A stretch of 18,449 nt of DNA from JBQLZQ01 sp052168355 (GTDB lineage Bacteria > Pseudomonadota > Alphaproteobacteria > DSM-16000 > Inquilinaceae), in contig JBQLZQ010000067.1 of the NCBI GenBank assembly GCA_052168355.1, positions 1 to 18,449 on the forward strand, read 5' to 3'. The notes under the pieces are model-generated. The model saw only the letters and a program-made list of their open reading frames with translations. It was not told the origin of the DNA and did no database searches. Positions within the stretch are counted from its first letter, which is position 1; each line of letters starts with the position of its first letter. Below are positions 6,254-14,428 of this stretch, one piece after another. A program made the position numbers and the translations under genes.

Positions 6254-8080
6254 CTAACCCACCGGCGTCAGCGGCCAGACCCAAATCAGCAGGGGCAGGG
6301 CGACGGCGACGATCAAAATCTCCAACGGCAGGCCCATACGCCAATAGTCGCCAAAACGATAGCCGCCAGGTCCCAGGATCAAGGTGTTGTTCTGATGGCC
6401 GATCGGGGTCAGGAAGGCGCAACTGGCCCCAATCGCCACGGCCATGAGGAACGGGTCGGGGGATACGGACAGACGATCGGCCATGCCCACGCCGATGGGC
6501 GCCATAACCACGGCGGTCGCGGCGTTATTCATGATGTCCGACAGGGTCATGGTGACGACCATCAGTAGCCCGACGATGACGGCCGGCGGCATGCCCATGG
6601 ACACGTCGACCAGCGCTTGGGCCAATACCGTGGTTGTACCGGTGTCGGACAGGGCGCGGCCGACCGGGATCATGGCCCCCAGCAGGATGACCACCGGCCA
6701 GTCGATGCTGTCATAGATTTCCCGCGGTGCCACGATGCCGGTCAGCACCATGGCCAAGACCGCGGTGGCCAGGGCGACGGGCAGGCTCAGAAGTCCGAAC
6801 GACGCCGCGGCCACGGCCACGGCAAGAACCCCAAGGGACAGCCCTGCCATGTGCGGCTTACCGACCTGAAGGCCGCGTTCCGCCAGGGGCAGACAGCCAA
6901 TGGCGGTGATCGCCTCGGGCACGCGCTCGGCTTCGCCTTGCAGCAGCAGCACATCGCCAGCGGCGAACCGAAAGGTCTTCAACCGGCCTCGAAAGGCCTG
7001 ACCCTGGCGCGACACCGCCAGGATGTTGACACCGAAGCGGCGGCGCAGATGCAGGGTTCCGCGGACCTGCCCGATCAGGCGCGACCGGGGCGGGACCACG
7101 GCTTCGGCCAGAATCACGTCCCCGGTCTTAAGTGCGCTGCGCCGCTTGCCGCCATCCGCCGTGCCTGTGATCGTGCTGTCCGACCCCGCGTCCGCCGGCC
7201 TGAGCCCCAAGGCGGCCATGGCCGCCGCCATGGCCTCGGGCCCGGCCTCGATGATCACCACATCGTCGGCGCGAACGATTTCGTCGCGCCGGGCGATGTT
7301 CAGTTGCCGCTCGCCGCGCACCAGCCCGAGGATCAGCGCCTCGTGCTCCGCCGCCAGATCGTCCAGTTCGCTCAAGGTCTTGCCGACCCCGACGGTATCG
7401 GCCGGCACCTTGGCTTCGCCGACATAGGCGTCGATGTCGAACAGGGCCGCTTCGGCCGGCTTGACCCGACGGGCTTTCGGGATCAGCCGCCAGCCGACCA
7501 GCGAGACAAAGGCGACACCGGCCAACGCGACGGCGCCGCCGACGGGCGAAAAGTCGAACATGCCGAACGGCGTGCCGGTCACCTCGCCGCGATAGGCCGC
7601 GACGATGATGTTGGGCGGCGTGCCGATCAGGGTCACGAGGCCACCCAGGATGGCGCCGAAGGACAGCGGCATGAGGATCAGGGACGGCGAGCGCTCGGCC
7701 TTGGCCGCCGACCGCAGGGCGGCGGGCATGAGAAGGGCCAGGGCGCCGACATTGTTCATGATCGCCGATAGTCCGGCACCGACGCCGGCCAGGGCCCCGA
7801 CATGGGCCGATGGCCGTGCGAGCGGCGGCAGCAGGTTGCGAGCGATGATGTCGACCGCGCCGGAGTTCTGGAGCCCCCGGCTGAGCACCAGGACAATGGC
7901 CACGGTCACGGTCGCCGGGTGCCCGAAGCCGGAGAAAGCACCCTCCGCCGGCACGATCCCCACGACCGTGGCGACGATGAGCGCCCCCAGCGCGATCACG
8001 TCGTACCGCCACCGACCCCAGACAAACAGCACGAACACGCCAATCAGAAGGGCCAAGAGGAAGATCTGCGGAAAGGTCAT
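6254..8080 (-). CDS. SLC13-family permease with two RCK_C domains
   Basis: This 608-residue inner-membrane transporter belongs to the divalent anion:sodium symporter (SLC13/DASS) superfamily. Each membrane half carries a substrate hairpin signature: I-M-N-N-V-G-A at 107-113 with I-G-T-P-P-N at 152-157, then I-M-N-N-A-A-T at 516-522 with T-P-I-G-H-Q-N-N-T at 558-566. Two cytosolic regulator modules of the TrkA_C/RCK_C type sit between the halves, at about 210-293 and 317-398. This layout is common in bacterial permeases loosely assigned to sulfate or dicarboxylates, and the substrate cannot be read from the sequence. I start at the ATG at 8080, where the first membrane helix begins. The frame is open to 8215, but that extension is proline-rich and non-membrane. 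The Shine-Dalgarno is weak. The gene is divergent from the solute-binding protein at 8330. Confidence 0.88.
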   Translation of the reverse strand: MTFPQIFLLALLIGVFVLFVWGRWRYDVIALGALIVATVVGIVPAEGAFSGFGHPATVTVAIVLVLSRGLQNSGAVDIIARNLLPPLARPSAHVGALAGVGAGLSAIMNNVGALALLMPAALRSAAKAERSPSLILMPLSFGAILGGLVTLIGTPPNIIVAAYRGEVTGTPFGMFDFSPVGGAVALAGVAFVSLVGWRLIPKARRVKPAEAALFDIDAYVGEAKVPADTVGVGKTLSELDDLAAEHEALILGLVRGERQLNIARRDEIVRADDVVIIEAGPEAMAAAMAALGLRPADAGSDSTITGTADGGKRRSALKTGDVILAEAVVPPRSRLIGQVRGTLHLRRRFGVNILAVSRQGQAFRGRLKTFRFAAGDVLLLQGEAERVPEAITAIGCLPLAERGLQVGKPHMAGLSLGVLAVAVAAASFGLLSLPVALATAVLAMVLTGIVAPREIYDSIDWPVVILLGAMIPVGRALSDTGTTTVLAQALVDVSMGMPPAVIVGLLMVVTMTLSDIMNNAATAVVMAPIGVGMADRLSVSPDPFLMAVAIGASCAFLTPIGHQNNTLILGPGGYRFGDYWRMGLPLEILIVAVALPLLIWVWPLTPVG

Positions 8081-8186
8081 GATGAGGGCAATGTCCGCGG
8101 ACAAGGGCAGGGGTAAGCCCCACCTGTGGCCCTGCCCAGTCACGCGGTCAAGGCCAAACCACGGGGGGACGGGACGGTGCCCTTGC

Positions 8187-8215
8187 TTGACAGGCGGGCG
8201 CTCGGCGCCAATCAT
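8187..8215 (+). promoter_or_regulatory. Candidate sigma-70 promoter for the solute-binding protein
   Basis: A perfect -35 hexamer TTGACA at 8187-8192 is followed after 17 bases by AATCAT at 8210-8215, a 4-of-6 match to the -10 consensus. Transcription would start near 8222 and leave a leader of about 108 bases before the ATG at 8330. The -10 lies inside the spacer of the inverted repeat at 8203-8225, which could be an operator. Confidence 0.4.
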
Positions 8216-8225
8216 TCAGGCGCCG
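8203..8225. repeat. Inverted repeat around a candidate -10 element
   Basis: CGGCGCC at 8203-8209 and GGCGCCG at 8219-8225 are perfect 7-bp inverted arms with a 9-base spacer. The spacer covers the candidate -10 at 8210-8215. It is in the 249-bp spacer between the divergent SLC13 permease and the solute-binding gene, so a bound regulator there could affect either gene. It could also simply be a GC-rich chance palindrome. Confidence 0.45.
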
Positions 8226-8240
8226 GATCTGTGCCCGACA

Positions 8241-8259
8241 GGGGCGGCGTTGCCGCCTT
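8241..8259 (+). other. Leader hairpin upstream of the solute-binding protein
   Basis: GGCGGC at 8243-8248 and GCCGCC at 8252-8257 form a perfect 6-bp stem around a GTT loop, extendable by two G-T pairs on the outside. It lies in the presumed 5' leader of the gene at 8330. It is not followed by a T-run, so it is not a classical terminator. Confidence 0.35.
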
Positions 8260-8314
8260 GCTGGTGGTGCGACGGGGCACTTCCGGTTGCCCGAGCAAAA
8301 ATGTACGAGAAAAT

Positions 8315-8321
8315 GGAGGGG
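8315..8321 (+). promoter_or_regulatory. Ribosome binding site that decides the solute-binding protein start
   Basis: GGAGGGG lies 8 bases before the ATG at 8330, which opens a clear signal peptide. The frame is open upstream, but earlier starts would bury the signal peptide. Confidence 0.7.
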
Positions 8322-8329
8322 CGCCAGAT

Positions 8330-9922
8330 ATGACGAACAGGCTCCTCGCGTGCGTGATCGGCGCCGCGTTGATGGCGGTCAGCCCCCCCGGCCTGGCCGA
8401 TACGCCAACGGATACATTGGTTATGGCCTGGCAGATCGACGATATCGTCACGCTTGACCCGGCCGAGATTTTCGAGTTTTCGGGGGCCGAGTACGGGGCT
8501 CAGGTCTATGACCGGCTGGTCACCTACGAAATCGACGATGTCAGCGAGATCCTGCCCGACATCGCCGAAAGCTGGGAGGTTTCGGACGACGGCCGGGTAT
8601 TCACATTCAAGATCCGGGATAACATCGTTTTCCATTCTGGAAATCCGCTAACGGCGGTGGACGCCGCCTATTCGCTGCGGCGGGTGGTCAAGCTGGACAG
8701 GGCTCCCGCCTTCATCCTCACGCAGTTCGGCTTTACTCCCGACAACGTCGACGAAAAGATCCGGGCGACCGACGCCACCACCCTGGTGATCGAGACCGAC
8801 CAGGCCTACGCCCCGACCTTCCTGCTTCAGTGCCTGGCGGTGGGTGTCGGATCCGTGGTCGACAGCAGGCTGGTACAGGCGAACGAGGTCGACGGCGACA
8901 TGGGCCATGAGTGGTTGAAGGACCATTCCGCCGGCTCCGGCCCTTTCACTCTCAACGCCTGGGAGTCCGGAGAGTCCCTGGTACTCGATCGTTTCGACCG
9001 GTATTGGCGTGGGATGCCGGGCCTGGCGCGGATCTCTATCCAGCATGTGCCCGACCCGGAGACCCGGCGCCTGATGCTCGAGAACGGCGATGCCGATGTC
9101 GCGCGCGATCTGCCCCCGGACCAGCTTGCGGCCTTGAGTGGCAAGGAGGGTTTCCGGCAGATCGGATCGCGCAAGGGGGCGCTCTATTATCTGGGGCTCA
9201 ATACCAAGCGCGAGCCGTTCCAGAAGGTCGAAGTCCGGCAAGCCTTGAAATATCTGATCGACTATCAGGGGATGCAGGACACCATCCTGCCCGGCAGCGC
9301 CATCATCCATCAATCGTTCCTGCCAAAGGGCTTCTTGGGCGCCGTCGATGACACGCCGTTCACGCTGGACGCGGATAAAGCCAGGGAACTGCTGGCTCAA
9401 GCCGGCTATGCGGATGGTTTCACCATCACCATGGACACGCGTAATACCGCCACGATCACGGACATGGCTCTGTCCATCCAGAGCACCTTTGCCGAGGCAG
9501 GGATCGATCTGGAGATCGTTCCCGGCGATGGAAGCACCACCTTGGGCATCTATCGTGCCCGCGATCACGATATCTACATCGGCCGTTGGGGGCCGGATTA
9601 TCACGATCCGCATGCCAATGCCGACACGTTCGCGCGTAACCCGGACAATTCCGACGACGCCCAGTCCAAGTCCCTGGCATGGCGCAATTCCTGGGAAATC
9701 CCGGCAATGACCCGTGCGGTCGATGCCGCTGTCCTGGAGCACGATCCCAGGGCGCGGGCACAGATGTACGAAGAACTGCAGCGCGAGCATATGGAGGTCT
9801 CGCCCTTCGTTTTCATGTTCCAGGACATCGAGGTGATCGTGGAAGCCAGGCATGTGCAGGAGCTTATCTGGGGGGCCAGCTTCGACGACAACCGCTATTG
9901 GAAAGCCACCAAGATCGAGTGA
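8330..9922 (+). CDS. ABC transporter solute-binding protein, family 5 (DppA/OppA type)
   Basis: This 530-residue periplasmic binding protein is of the peptide/nickel/opine class. Residues 1-23 form a Sec signal peptide (M-T-N-R-L-L-A-C-V-I-G-A-A-L then P-G-L-A, cleavage likely before Asp24). There is no lipobox. The mature part shows family hallmarks: L-D-P-A near 43-46, the Y-D-R-L-V-x-Y block, L-P-D-I-A-E-S-W-E-V-S-D-D-G-R-V-F-T-F-K-I-R around 77-98, the D-A-A-Y-S-L motif, and the C-terminal D-x-Y-I-G-R-W-G-P-D-Y-x-D-P block. The ligand cannot be deduced. No permease or ATPase genes of the usual five-gene operon are present on either side, so this binding protein is an orphan locally and must share permeases encoded elsewhere. 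A candidate promoter lies at 8187-8215, and a hairpin follows the stop at 9932-9952. Confidence 0.93.
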   Translation: MTNRLLACVIGAALMAVSPPGLADTPTDTLVMAWQIDDIVTLDPAEIFEFSGAEYGAQVYDRLVTYEIDDVSEILPDIAESWEVSDDGRVFTFKIRDNIVFHSGNPLTAVDAAYSLRRVVKLDRAPAFILTQFGFTPDNVDEKIRATDATTLVIETDQAYAPTFLLQCLAVGVGSVVDSRLVQANEVDGDMGHEWLKDHSAGSGPFTLNAWESGESLVLDRFDRYWRGMPGLARISIQHVPDPETRRLMLENGDADVARDLPPDQLAALSGKEGFRQIGSRKGALYYLGLNTKREPFQKVEVRQALKYLIDYQGMQDTILPGSAIIHQSFLPKGFLGAVDDTPFTLDADKARELLAQAGYADGFTITMDTRNTATITDMALSIQSTFAEAGIDLEIVPGDGSTTLGIYRARDHDIYIGRWGPDYHDPHANADTFARNPDNSDDAQSKSLAWRNSWEIPAMTRAVDAAVLEHDPRARAQMYEELQREHMEVSPFVFMFQDIEVIVEARHVQELIWGASFDDNRYWKATKIE

Positions 9923-9931
9923 ATGCCTGTG

Positions 9932-9952
9932 TCGGCTTCCCCGGGGGGCCGA
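9932..9952 (+). terminator. Hairpin after the solute-binding protein, possible terminator
   Basis: The arms TCGGC (9932-9936) and GCCGA (9948-9952) extend inward through two G-T pairs and a C-G pair to about 8 bp. The hairpin begins 9 bases after the stop codon. No T-run follows, so it may stabilise the 3' end rather than terminate. The rest of the 185-bp gap to pncA shows nothing clear. Confidence 0.3.
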
Positions 9953-10107
9953 TCTCGCGTGTCCCGCCCACCCCCGACGCCGGCTGGACCCCGTTGCGGA
10001 CGGTTGACCCGCTAACCACTTGAATTCACGGCGGCAGCGGGCCACGTTCGGCCCGTCGTCAGACCATCTGTCGTCCGATTGTCGTCGCCCGCCACCCGGA
10101 GTTCCCC

Positions 10108-10758
10108 ATGCCCGCCGACGCCGTGACCATCGCCGACACCGACATGCTGCTGGTGATCGACGTGCAGAACGATTTCTGCCCCGGTGGCGGGCTGCCGATC
10201 GTCGAAGGCGACCGGGTCGTGCCCGTCATCAACCGCTTGGCCGGTGTCTTCGACCATATCGTCGCCACCCAGGATTGGCATCCGGCCGGTCACTCCTCCT
10301 TCGCCTCCTCGCACCCCGGCCGCGCCCCCATGGAGACGATTGCGATGCCCTATGGCGATCAGATCCTGTGGCCGGATCATTGCATCCAGGGCACGGACGG
10401 CGCGGCCTTTCACCGCGACCTCGACCTGACGCGGGCGGAGCTGGTGCTGCGCAAGGGGTTCCGGCGCGACATCGATAGCTACTCGGCGTTCCGCGAAAAC
10501 GACAAGAGCACGGAAACCGGGCTGGCGGGATATCTCAAGGAACGGGGGTTTCGCCGGATCTTCGCGGTTGGTCTGGCGCTGGACGTGTGCGTGCGCTATT
10601 CGGCGGAGGATGCGGTCGATGCCGGGTTCGACGTCATAGTGATCGAGGACGCCTGCCGCGCCGTGGATCATGATGGCAGCCGGCAGGCCGCCTTGCAGGC
10701 CTTCGCCGATCGCCGGGTGGGGGTAATCGACAGTCGTGCCGTGACCGGTCGGGGCTGA
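10108..10758 (+). CDS. pncA: Nicotinamidase (nicotinamide deamidase)
   Basis: This 216-residue isochorismatase-fold hydrolase converts nicotinamide to nicotinate plus ammonia for NAD salvage in the cytosol. The catalytic triad is readable: Asp18 in V-I-D-V-Q-N-D-F, Lys116 in L-R-K-G, and Cys161 in G-L-A-L-D-V-C-V. Metal ligands fit Asp56 and His58 in T-Q-D-W-H, and His91 in W-P-D-H-C. The Y-S-A-F motif at 125-128 is also typical. The family cis-peptide segment is usually G-L-A-T-D-Y-C-V; here the residue before Cys161 is Val and the Thr is Leu, a mild change. GGAG at 10098-10101 supports the ATG at 10108. The sodium channel gene follows after 19 bp, so the two are probably co-transcribed. Confidence 0.95.
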   Translation: MPADAVTIADTDMLLVIDVQNDFCPGGGLPIVEGDRVVPVINRLAGVFDHIVATQDWHPAGHSSFASSHPGRAPMETIAMPYGDQILWPDHCIQGTDGAAFHRDLDLTRAELVLRKGFRRDIDSYSAFRENDKSTETGLAGYLKERGFRRIFAVGLALDVCVRYSAEDAVDAGFDVIVIEDACRAVDHDGSRQAALQAFADRRVGVIDSRAVTGRG

Positions 10759-10777
10759 CCGGATACCGGATCGGCCC

Positions 10778-11641
10778 ATGGAACAAGCGACATCCCGCCC
10801 GACCCGCGCGCGCTTGCGAGAGCGGTTGCGCGTCTTCATCGAGGCCGAGACCACTCAGCGCTTTATCATCGCCGTCATCATCGTCAACGCCATCACGCTG
10901 GGGCTGGAAACGTCGACCGTGGCCATGGCCCGGGCCGGCACGCTGCTCTATGCCATCGACCTGACCGCGCTCTCCATCTTCATCATCGAGATCGGGATCA
11001 AGCTGTTCGTCTACCGGCTGGGCTTCTTTCGCCGGCCCTGGAACGTTTTCGATTTCGTCATCGTGGCGATCGCCCTCATCCCCGCCGGGCAGGGACTGAC
11101 GGTGCTTCGCGCCCTGCGGGTGCTGCGGGCCTTACGCCTTCTGTCGATGGTGCCCAAGATGCGGCTGGTGGTGCAGGCGCTGCTGCGGGCGATTCCGGCG
11201 ATGGGGTCGGTCATCGCCCTGCTGGCGCTCATGTTCTATGTCTTCGCGGTGATGGCGACAAAGCTGTTCGGCGACAGTTTCGATGCGTGGTTCGGCACCG
11301 TCGGCCGGTCGCTGTATTCGCTGTTCCAGATCATGACCCTGGAGAGCTGGTCGATGGGCATCGTCCGGCCGGTGATGGAAGTTCACCCCTGGGCGTGGTT
11401 CTTCTTCGTGCCGTTCATCCTGGTCACCACCTTCGCGGTGCTCAACCTGTTCATTGCCATCATCGTCAACTCGATGCACGACGCCGCGGATGCCGAGGGC
11501 GCCGACAAGGAGGGGCTGAACGCGGTGGCGGCCGAACTGGCTCTCCTGCGCGCGGAGGTCGAGGGGCTGCGCGCCGACCGGGCCGCGTATCCGGACGGCG
11601 CAGCCGCCCGCCCGCCGCCGGGATCAGGCGCTCGACCCTGA
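10778..11641 (+). CDS. Bacterial voltage-gated sodium channel (BacNav, NavAb type)
   Basis: This 287-residue single-domain channel subunit would form a homotetramer in the inner membrane. Six transmembrane helices are visible between about residues 27 and 232. S4 has four arginines at three-residue spacing (Arg111, 114, 117, 120), giving voltage sensing. Acidic partners are Glu71 in S2 and Asp92 in S3 (N-V-F-D-F). The selectivity filter is T-L-E-S-W-S-M at 187-193, with Glu189 as the field-strength site; this matches the sodium-selective NavAb filter. S6 (about 210-232) ends in F-I-A-I-I-V-N-S-M. A heptad-like segment at 246-268 (L-N-A-V-A-A-E-L-A-L-L-R-A-E-V) should form the C-terminal coiled coil of BacNav tetramers. 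The family is common in marine and salt-tolerant bacteria. The last 18 bases overlap the end of the convergent formate dehydrogenase alpha gene. Confidence 0.93.
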   Translation: MEQATSRPTRARLRERLRVFIEAETTQRFIIAVIIVNAITLGLETSTVAMARAGTLLYAIDLTALSIFIIEIGIKLFVYRLGFFRRPWNVFDFVIVAIALIPAGQGLTVLRALRVLRALRLLSMVPKMRLVVQALLRAIPAMGSVIALLALMFYVFAVMATKLFGDSFDAWFGTVGRSLYSLFQIMTLESWSMGIVRPVMEVHPWAWFFFVPFILVTTFAVLNLFIAIIVNSMHDAADAEGADKEGLNAVAAELALLRAEVEGLRADRAAYPDGAAARPPPGSGARP

Positions 11642-14428
11642 CGGCCGGGTGACCCGCGCCGCGCAATACTTGTATTCGGGGATCTTGCCGAACGGGTCGA
11701 GCTGCGGGTTGGTCAGCACGTTGGCCGGGGCTTCCCAGAAGCAGAAGGGCACGAACACCATGCCCGGCGCCACGTCGGGATCGATCCGCGCCGCCAGGGT
11801 GATCGCGCCCCGGCGGGTGGCCACGGTCACCGGGTCGCCTTCGTGGGCGCCCAGGCGGTGCAGGTCGCGCGGGTTGAGGGTGGCCGTGGGCTCCGGTTCC
11901 AGCGCGTTCAACGCCGATGCCCGGCGCGTCATGGCGCCGGTGTGCCAATGCTCCAGAAGGCGACCCGTGGTCAGCACCATCGGGTAGGTGTCGTCGGGCT
12001 GCTCGTCCGGCGGCAGCAGCCCGGCCGGGACGATCCGCCCGCGGCCGTCGGCGGTGGGAAAGCCCTCACCGAAGAGGATGGCCTCGCCCGGGCGGTCATC
12101 GGCCCGGGCCGGATAGGTCACCGCGTCCTCGGTCGCCACCCGATCCCACGCGATGTGGTTCAGAGACGGCATCATACGCTGCATTTCGGCATAGACGTCC
12201 GGCGCACCGTTCGGATAGTCCCAGCCGAGGTCCAGGCGTTTGGCGATCTCCACGATCAGGTCCAGGTCCCGGCGCACGCCCGCCGGCGGCGACACCGCCG
12301 GGCGGCCGATCTGGATCTCGCGGTTGGTGTTGGTATAGGTGCCCAGCTTCTCGGCGTGGGCGGAGGCCGGCAGGACGACATCCGCGTGCCATGCCGTCTC
12401 GGTCAGGAAGATGTCCTGCACCACCAGATGCTCCAGCTTGGACAGGGCCGCGCGGGCATGGGTCTGGTCGGGGTCGGACATGGCCGGGTTCTCGCCCAGG
12501 ATGAACATGCCCTTGATCACCCCGCCATGGATGGCGTCGATGATCTCGACCACCGTCAGGCCACGCGCCGGGTCCAGGGGCCGCCCCCAGACGTCTTCGT
12601 AGCGGCGGCGGATGTCGGGGTCCTCGACCGGCTTGTAGTCCGGGAAGACCATCGGGATCAGCCCGGCGTCCGACGCGCCCTGGACATTGTTCTGTCCGCG
12701 TAGGGGATGCAGACCGGTGCCCCGCCGCCCGATCTGGCCGGTGGCGAGGGCCAGGGCGATCAGGCAGCGGGCATTGTCCGTGCCGTGGGTGTGCTGACTG
12801 ATGCCCATGCCCCAGAAGATGATCGACCGTTCCGACCCGGCATACAGGCGGGCGACGGTACGGATGGTGCCGGCGTCGATGCCGCAGATGGGGGCCATAG
12901 CCTCCGGTGAAAAATCGCCGATGTGCGCGGCCAGGGCATCGAAGCCGTCGACATGGGCCTGGACGTACTGCCGGTCGTAGAGACTCTCCTCGACGATGAC
13001 ATGAAGCATGGCGTTGAGCAGCGCCACGTCCGTGCCGGGCCGGAACTGGAGGGCGTGGGTGGCGTGGCGCATCAGATCCTGGCGGCGCGGGTCCATGACG
13101 ATCAGGGCGGCGCCGCGCTTGGCCGCCTGTTTGAGGTAGGTCGCGGCCACCGGGTGGTTCTGGGTCGGCCGGGCGCCGATGACGACGATGCAGTCGGCCT
13201 CCAGCGCCGCCGCGAACGGGGCGGTCACCGCGCCGGAGCCGATCCCCTCCATCAGGGCGGCCACCGACGAGGCGTGGCACAGACGGGTGCAGTGGTCGAC
13301 ATTGTTGGTGCCAAAACCCTGGCGCACCAGCTTCTGGAACAGATAGGCCTCCTCGTTGGACCCCTTGGCCGACCCGAAGCCGGCCAAGGCGCCGCCGCCG
13401 TGCCGGGCGATGATCGTTTTCAGCCCGCCGGCCGCGCGGTCCAGCGCCTCGTCCCAGGACGCGGGGCGGAACACGGACGACCAGTCGCCGGGATCGACCG
13501 CGATGTCGCCGCGCTTGGGCGCGTCGTCGCGGCGGATCAGCGGCGTGGTCAGCCGGTGCGGGTGGGCGATGTAGTCGAACCCGAAGCGTCCCTTGACGCA
13601 CAGGCGGTTCTCGTTGGCCGGGCCGCCGCGGCCGTCGACCTGCACGATCCGGTCGTCCTTGACATGGACGCGGGTCTGGCAGCCGACGCCGCAATAGGGG
13701 CAGACGCTGTCCACAGTTCGGTCGGCGGTGACGGTGCGGCGTTTTGCGTCCTCATCCATCAGGGACTTCTCCAGCAGCGCGCCGGTCGGACAGGCCTGGA
13801 CGCATTCGCCGCAGCCCACGCAGGTCGACCCACCCATGGGGTCGGCGAAGTCGAACGCGGGCAGGGTGTCCTCGCCGCGCAGGGCCATGCCGATGACGTC
13901 ATTCACCTGCACCTCGCGGCAGGCCCGTACGCACAGGCCGCAGCGGATACAGGAGTCCAGATTGACGGCGATGGAGGGATGCGACGGGTCATGGCGTGCC
14001 GGTGCCGGCGCGTCATGGCCTGGGGCCGCTGCCCGCCCATCGGTCCGATAGCGGCCCGACGGCCGTACACCCATCGCCGCCATCCATGTCCAGAACGACG
14101 ATTGATCGTCTGCGGCATCGGCTGCCGCTGGCATCTCGGCGGCCAGCAGTTCGAATACCATGGCCCGCGCCTTGGCCGCCCGCTCGGTGCCGGTTTTGAC
14201 CTCCATGCCCTCCGTCGGAGTCCGGATACACGACGCCGCCAACCCGCGCTCGCCCGCGATCTCCACCATGCAGGCGCGGCAGTTGCCGTCGGGACGGTAG
14301 CCCGGCTGGTCAAGATGACAGAGATGGGGGATGGCCACCCCCTCGCGCTTGGCGACTTGCCAGAGGGTCTCGCCCGCTGCCGCGATGACCGGGCGTCCGT
14401 CGAGGGTGAAAGTCACGGAGGCGCTCAT
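11624..14428 (-). CDS. fdhA: NAD-dependent formate dehydrogenase, alpha (catalytic) subunit
   Basis: This 934-residue molybdopterin (Mo- or W-bis-PGD) enzyme oxidises formate to CO2. Domains in order are as follows. A ferredoxin-like [2Fe-2S] domain has Cys37, 50, 53 and 67. Two [4Fe-4S] motifs follow (Cys160/163/166/170 and Cys203/206/209/213). The catalytic domain has its own [4Fe-4S] site (Cys243/246/250/277), and the metal ligand Cys384 is followed by His385 in R-L-C-H-A. It uses Cys, not selenocysteine. A C-terminal MopB-type domain includes T-T-G-R-L-L-E-H-W-H-T-G-A-M-T. No twin-arginine signal is present, so it is cytosolic. It overlaps the beta gene by ATGA at 14425-14428. No Cys lies between 67 and 160, so the NuoG-like His-Cys3 cluster site is absent. 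Molybdenum versus tungsten cannot be told from the sequence. Confidence 0.94.
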   Translation of the reverse strand: MSASVTFTLDGRPVIAAAGETLWQVAKREGVAIPHLCHLDQPGYRPDGNCRACMVEIAGERGLAASCIRTPTEGMEVKTGTERAAKARAMVFELLAAEMPAAADAADDQSSFWTWMAAMGVRPSGRYRTDGRAAAPGHDAPAPARHDPSHPSIAVNLDSCIRCGLCVRACREVQVNDVIGMALRGEDTLPAFDFADPMGGSTCVGCGECVQACPTGALLEKSLMDEDAKRRTVTADRTVDSVCPYCGVGCQTRVHVKDDRIVQVDGRGGPANENRLCVKGRFGFDYIAHPHRLTTPLIRRDDAPKRGDIAVDPGDWSSVFRPASWDEALDRAAGGLKTIIARHGGGALAGFGSAKGSNEEAYLFQKLVRQGFGTNNVDHCTRLCHASSVAALMEGIGSGAVTAPFAAALEADCIVVIGARPTQNHPVAATYLKQAAKRGAALIVMDPRRQDLMRHATHALQFRPGTDVALLNAMLHVIVEESLYDRQYVQAHVDGFDALAAHIGDFSPEAMAPICGIDAGTIRTVARLYAGSERSIIFWGMGISQHTHGTDNARCLIALALATGQIGRRGTGLHPLRGQNNVQGASDAGLIPMVFPDYKPVEDPDIRRRYEDVWGRPLDPARGLTVVEIIDAIHGGVIKGMFILGENPAMSDPDQTHARAALSKLEHLVVQDIFLTETAWHADVVLPASAHAEKLGTYTNTNREIQIGRPAVSPPAGVRRDLDLIVEIAKRLDLGWDYPNGAPDVYAEMQRMMPSLNHIAWDRVATEDAVTYPARADDRPGEAILFGEGFPTADGRGRIVPAGLLPPDEQPDDTYPMVLTTGRLLEHWHTGAMTRRASALNALEPEPTATLNPRDLHRLGAHEGDPVTVATRRGAITLAARIDPDVAPGMVFVPFCFWEAPANVLTNPQLDPFGKIPEYKYCAARVTRPSGSSA

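Noticed and set aside
6617..7771. Plus-strand open frame antisense to the SLC13 permease.
   Set aside because: Its product is Gln/Arg/Gly/Asp-rich without a fold signature; the minus strand has paired SLC13 hairpin motifs.
10004..10032. TTGACC at 10004-10009 as the pncA promoter.
   Set aside because: No -10-like hexamer at 16-18 bases downstream.
8648..10045. Minus-strand open frame antisense to the solute-binding protein.
   Set aside because: The plus-strand protein has a signal peptide, ribosome site and family-5 motifs; the antisense frame has none.
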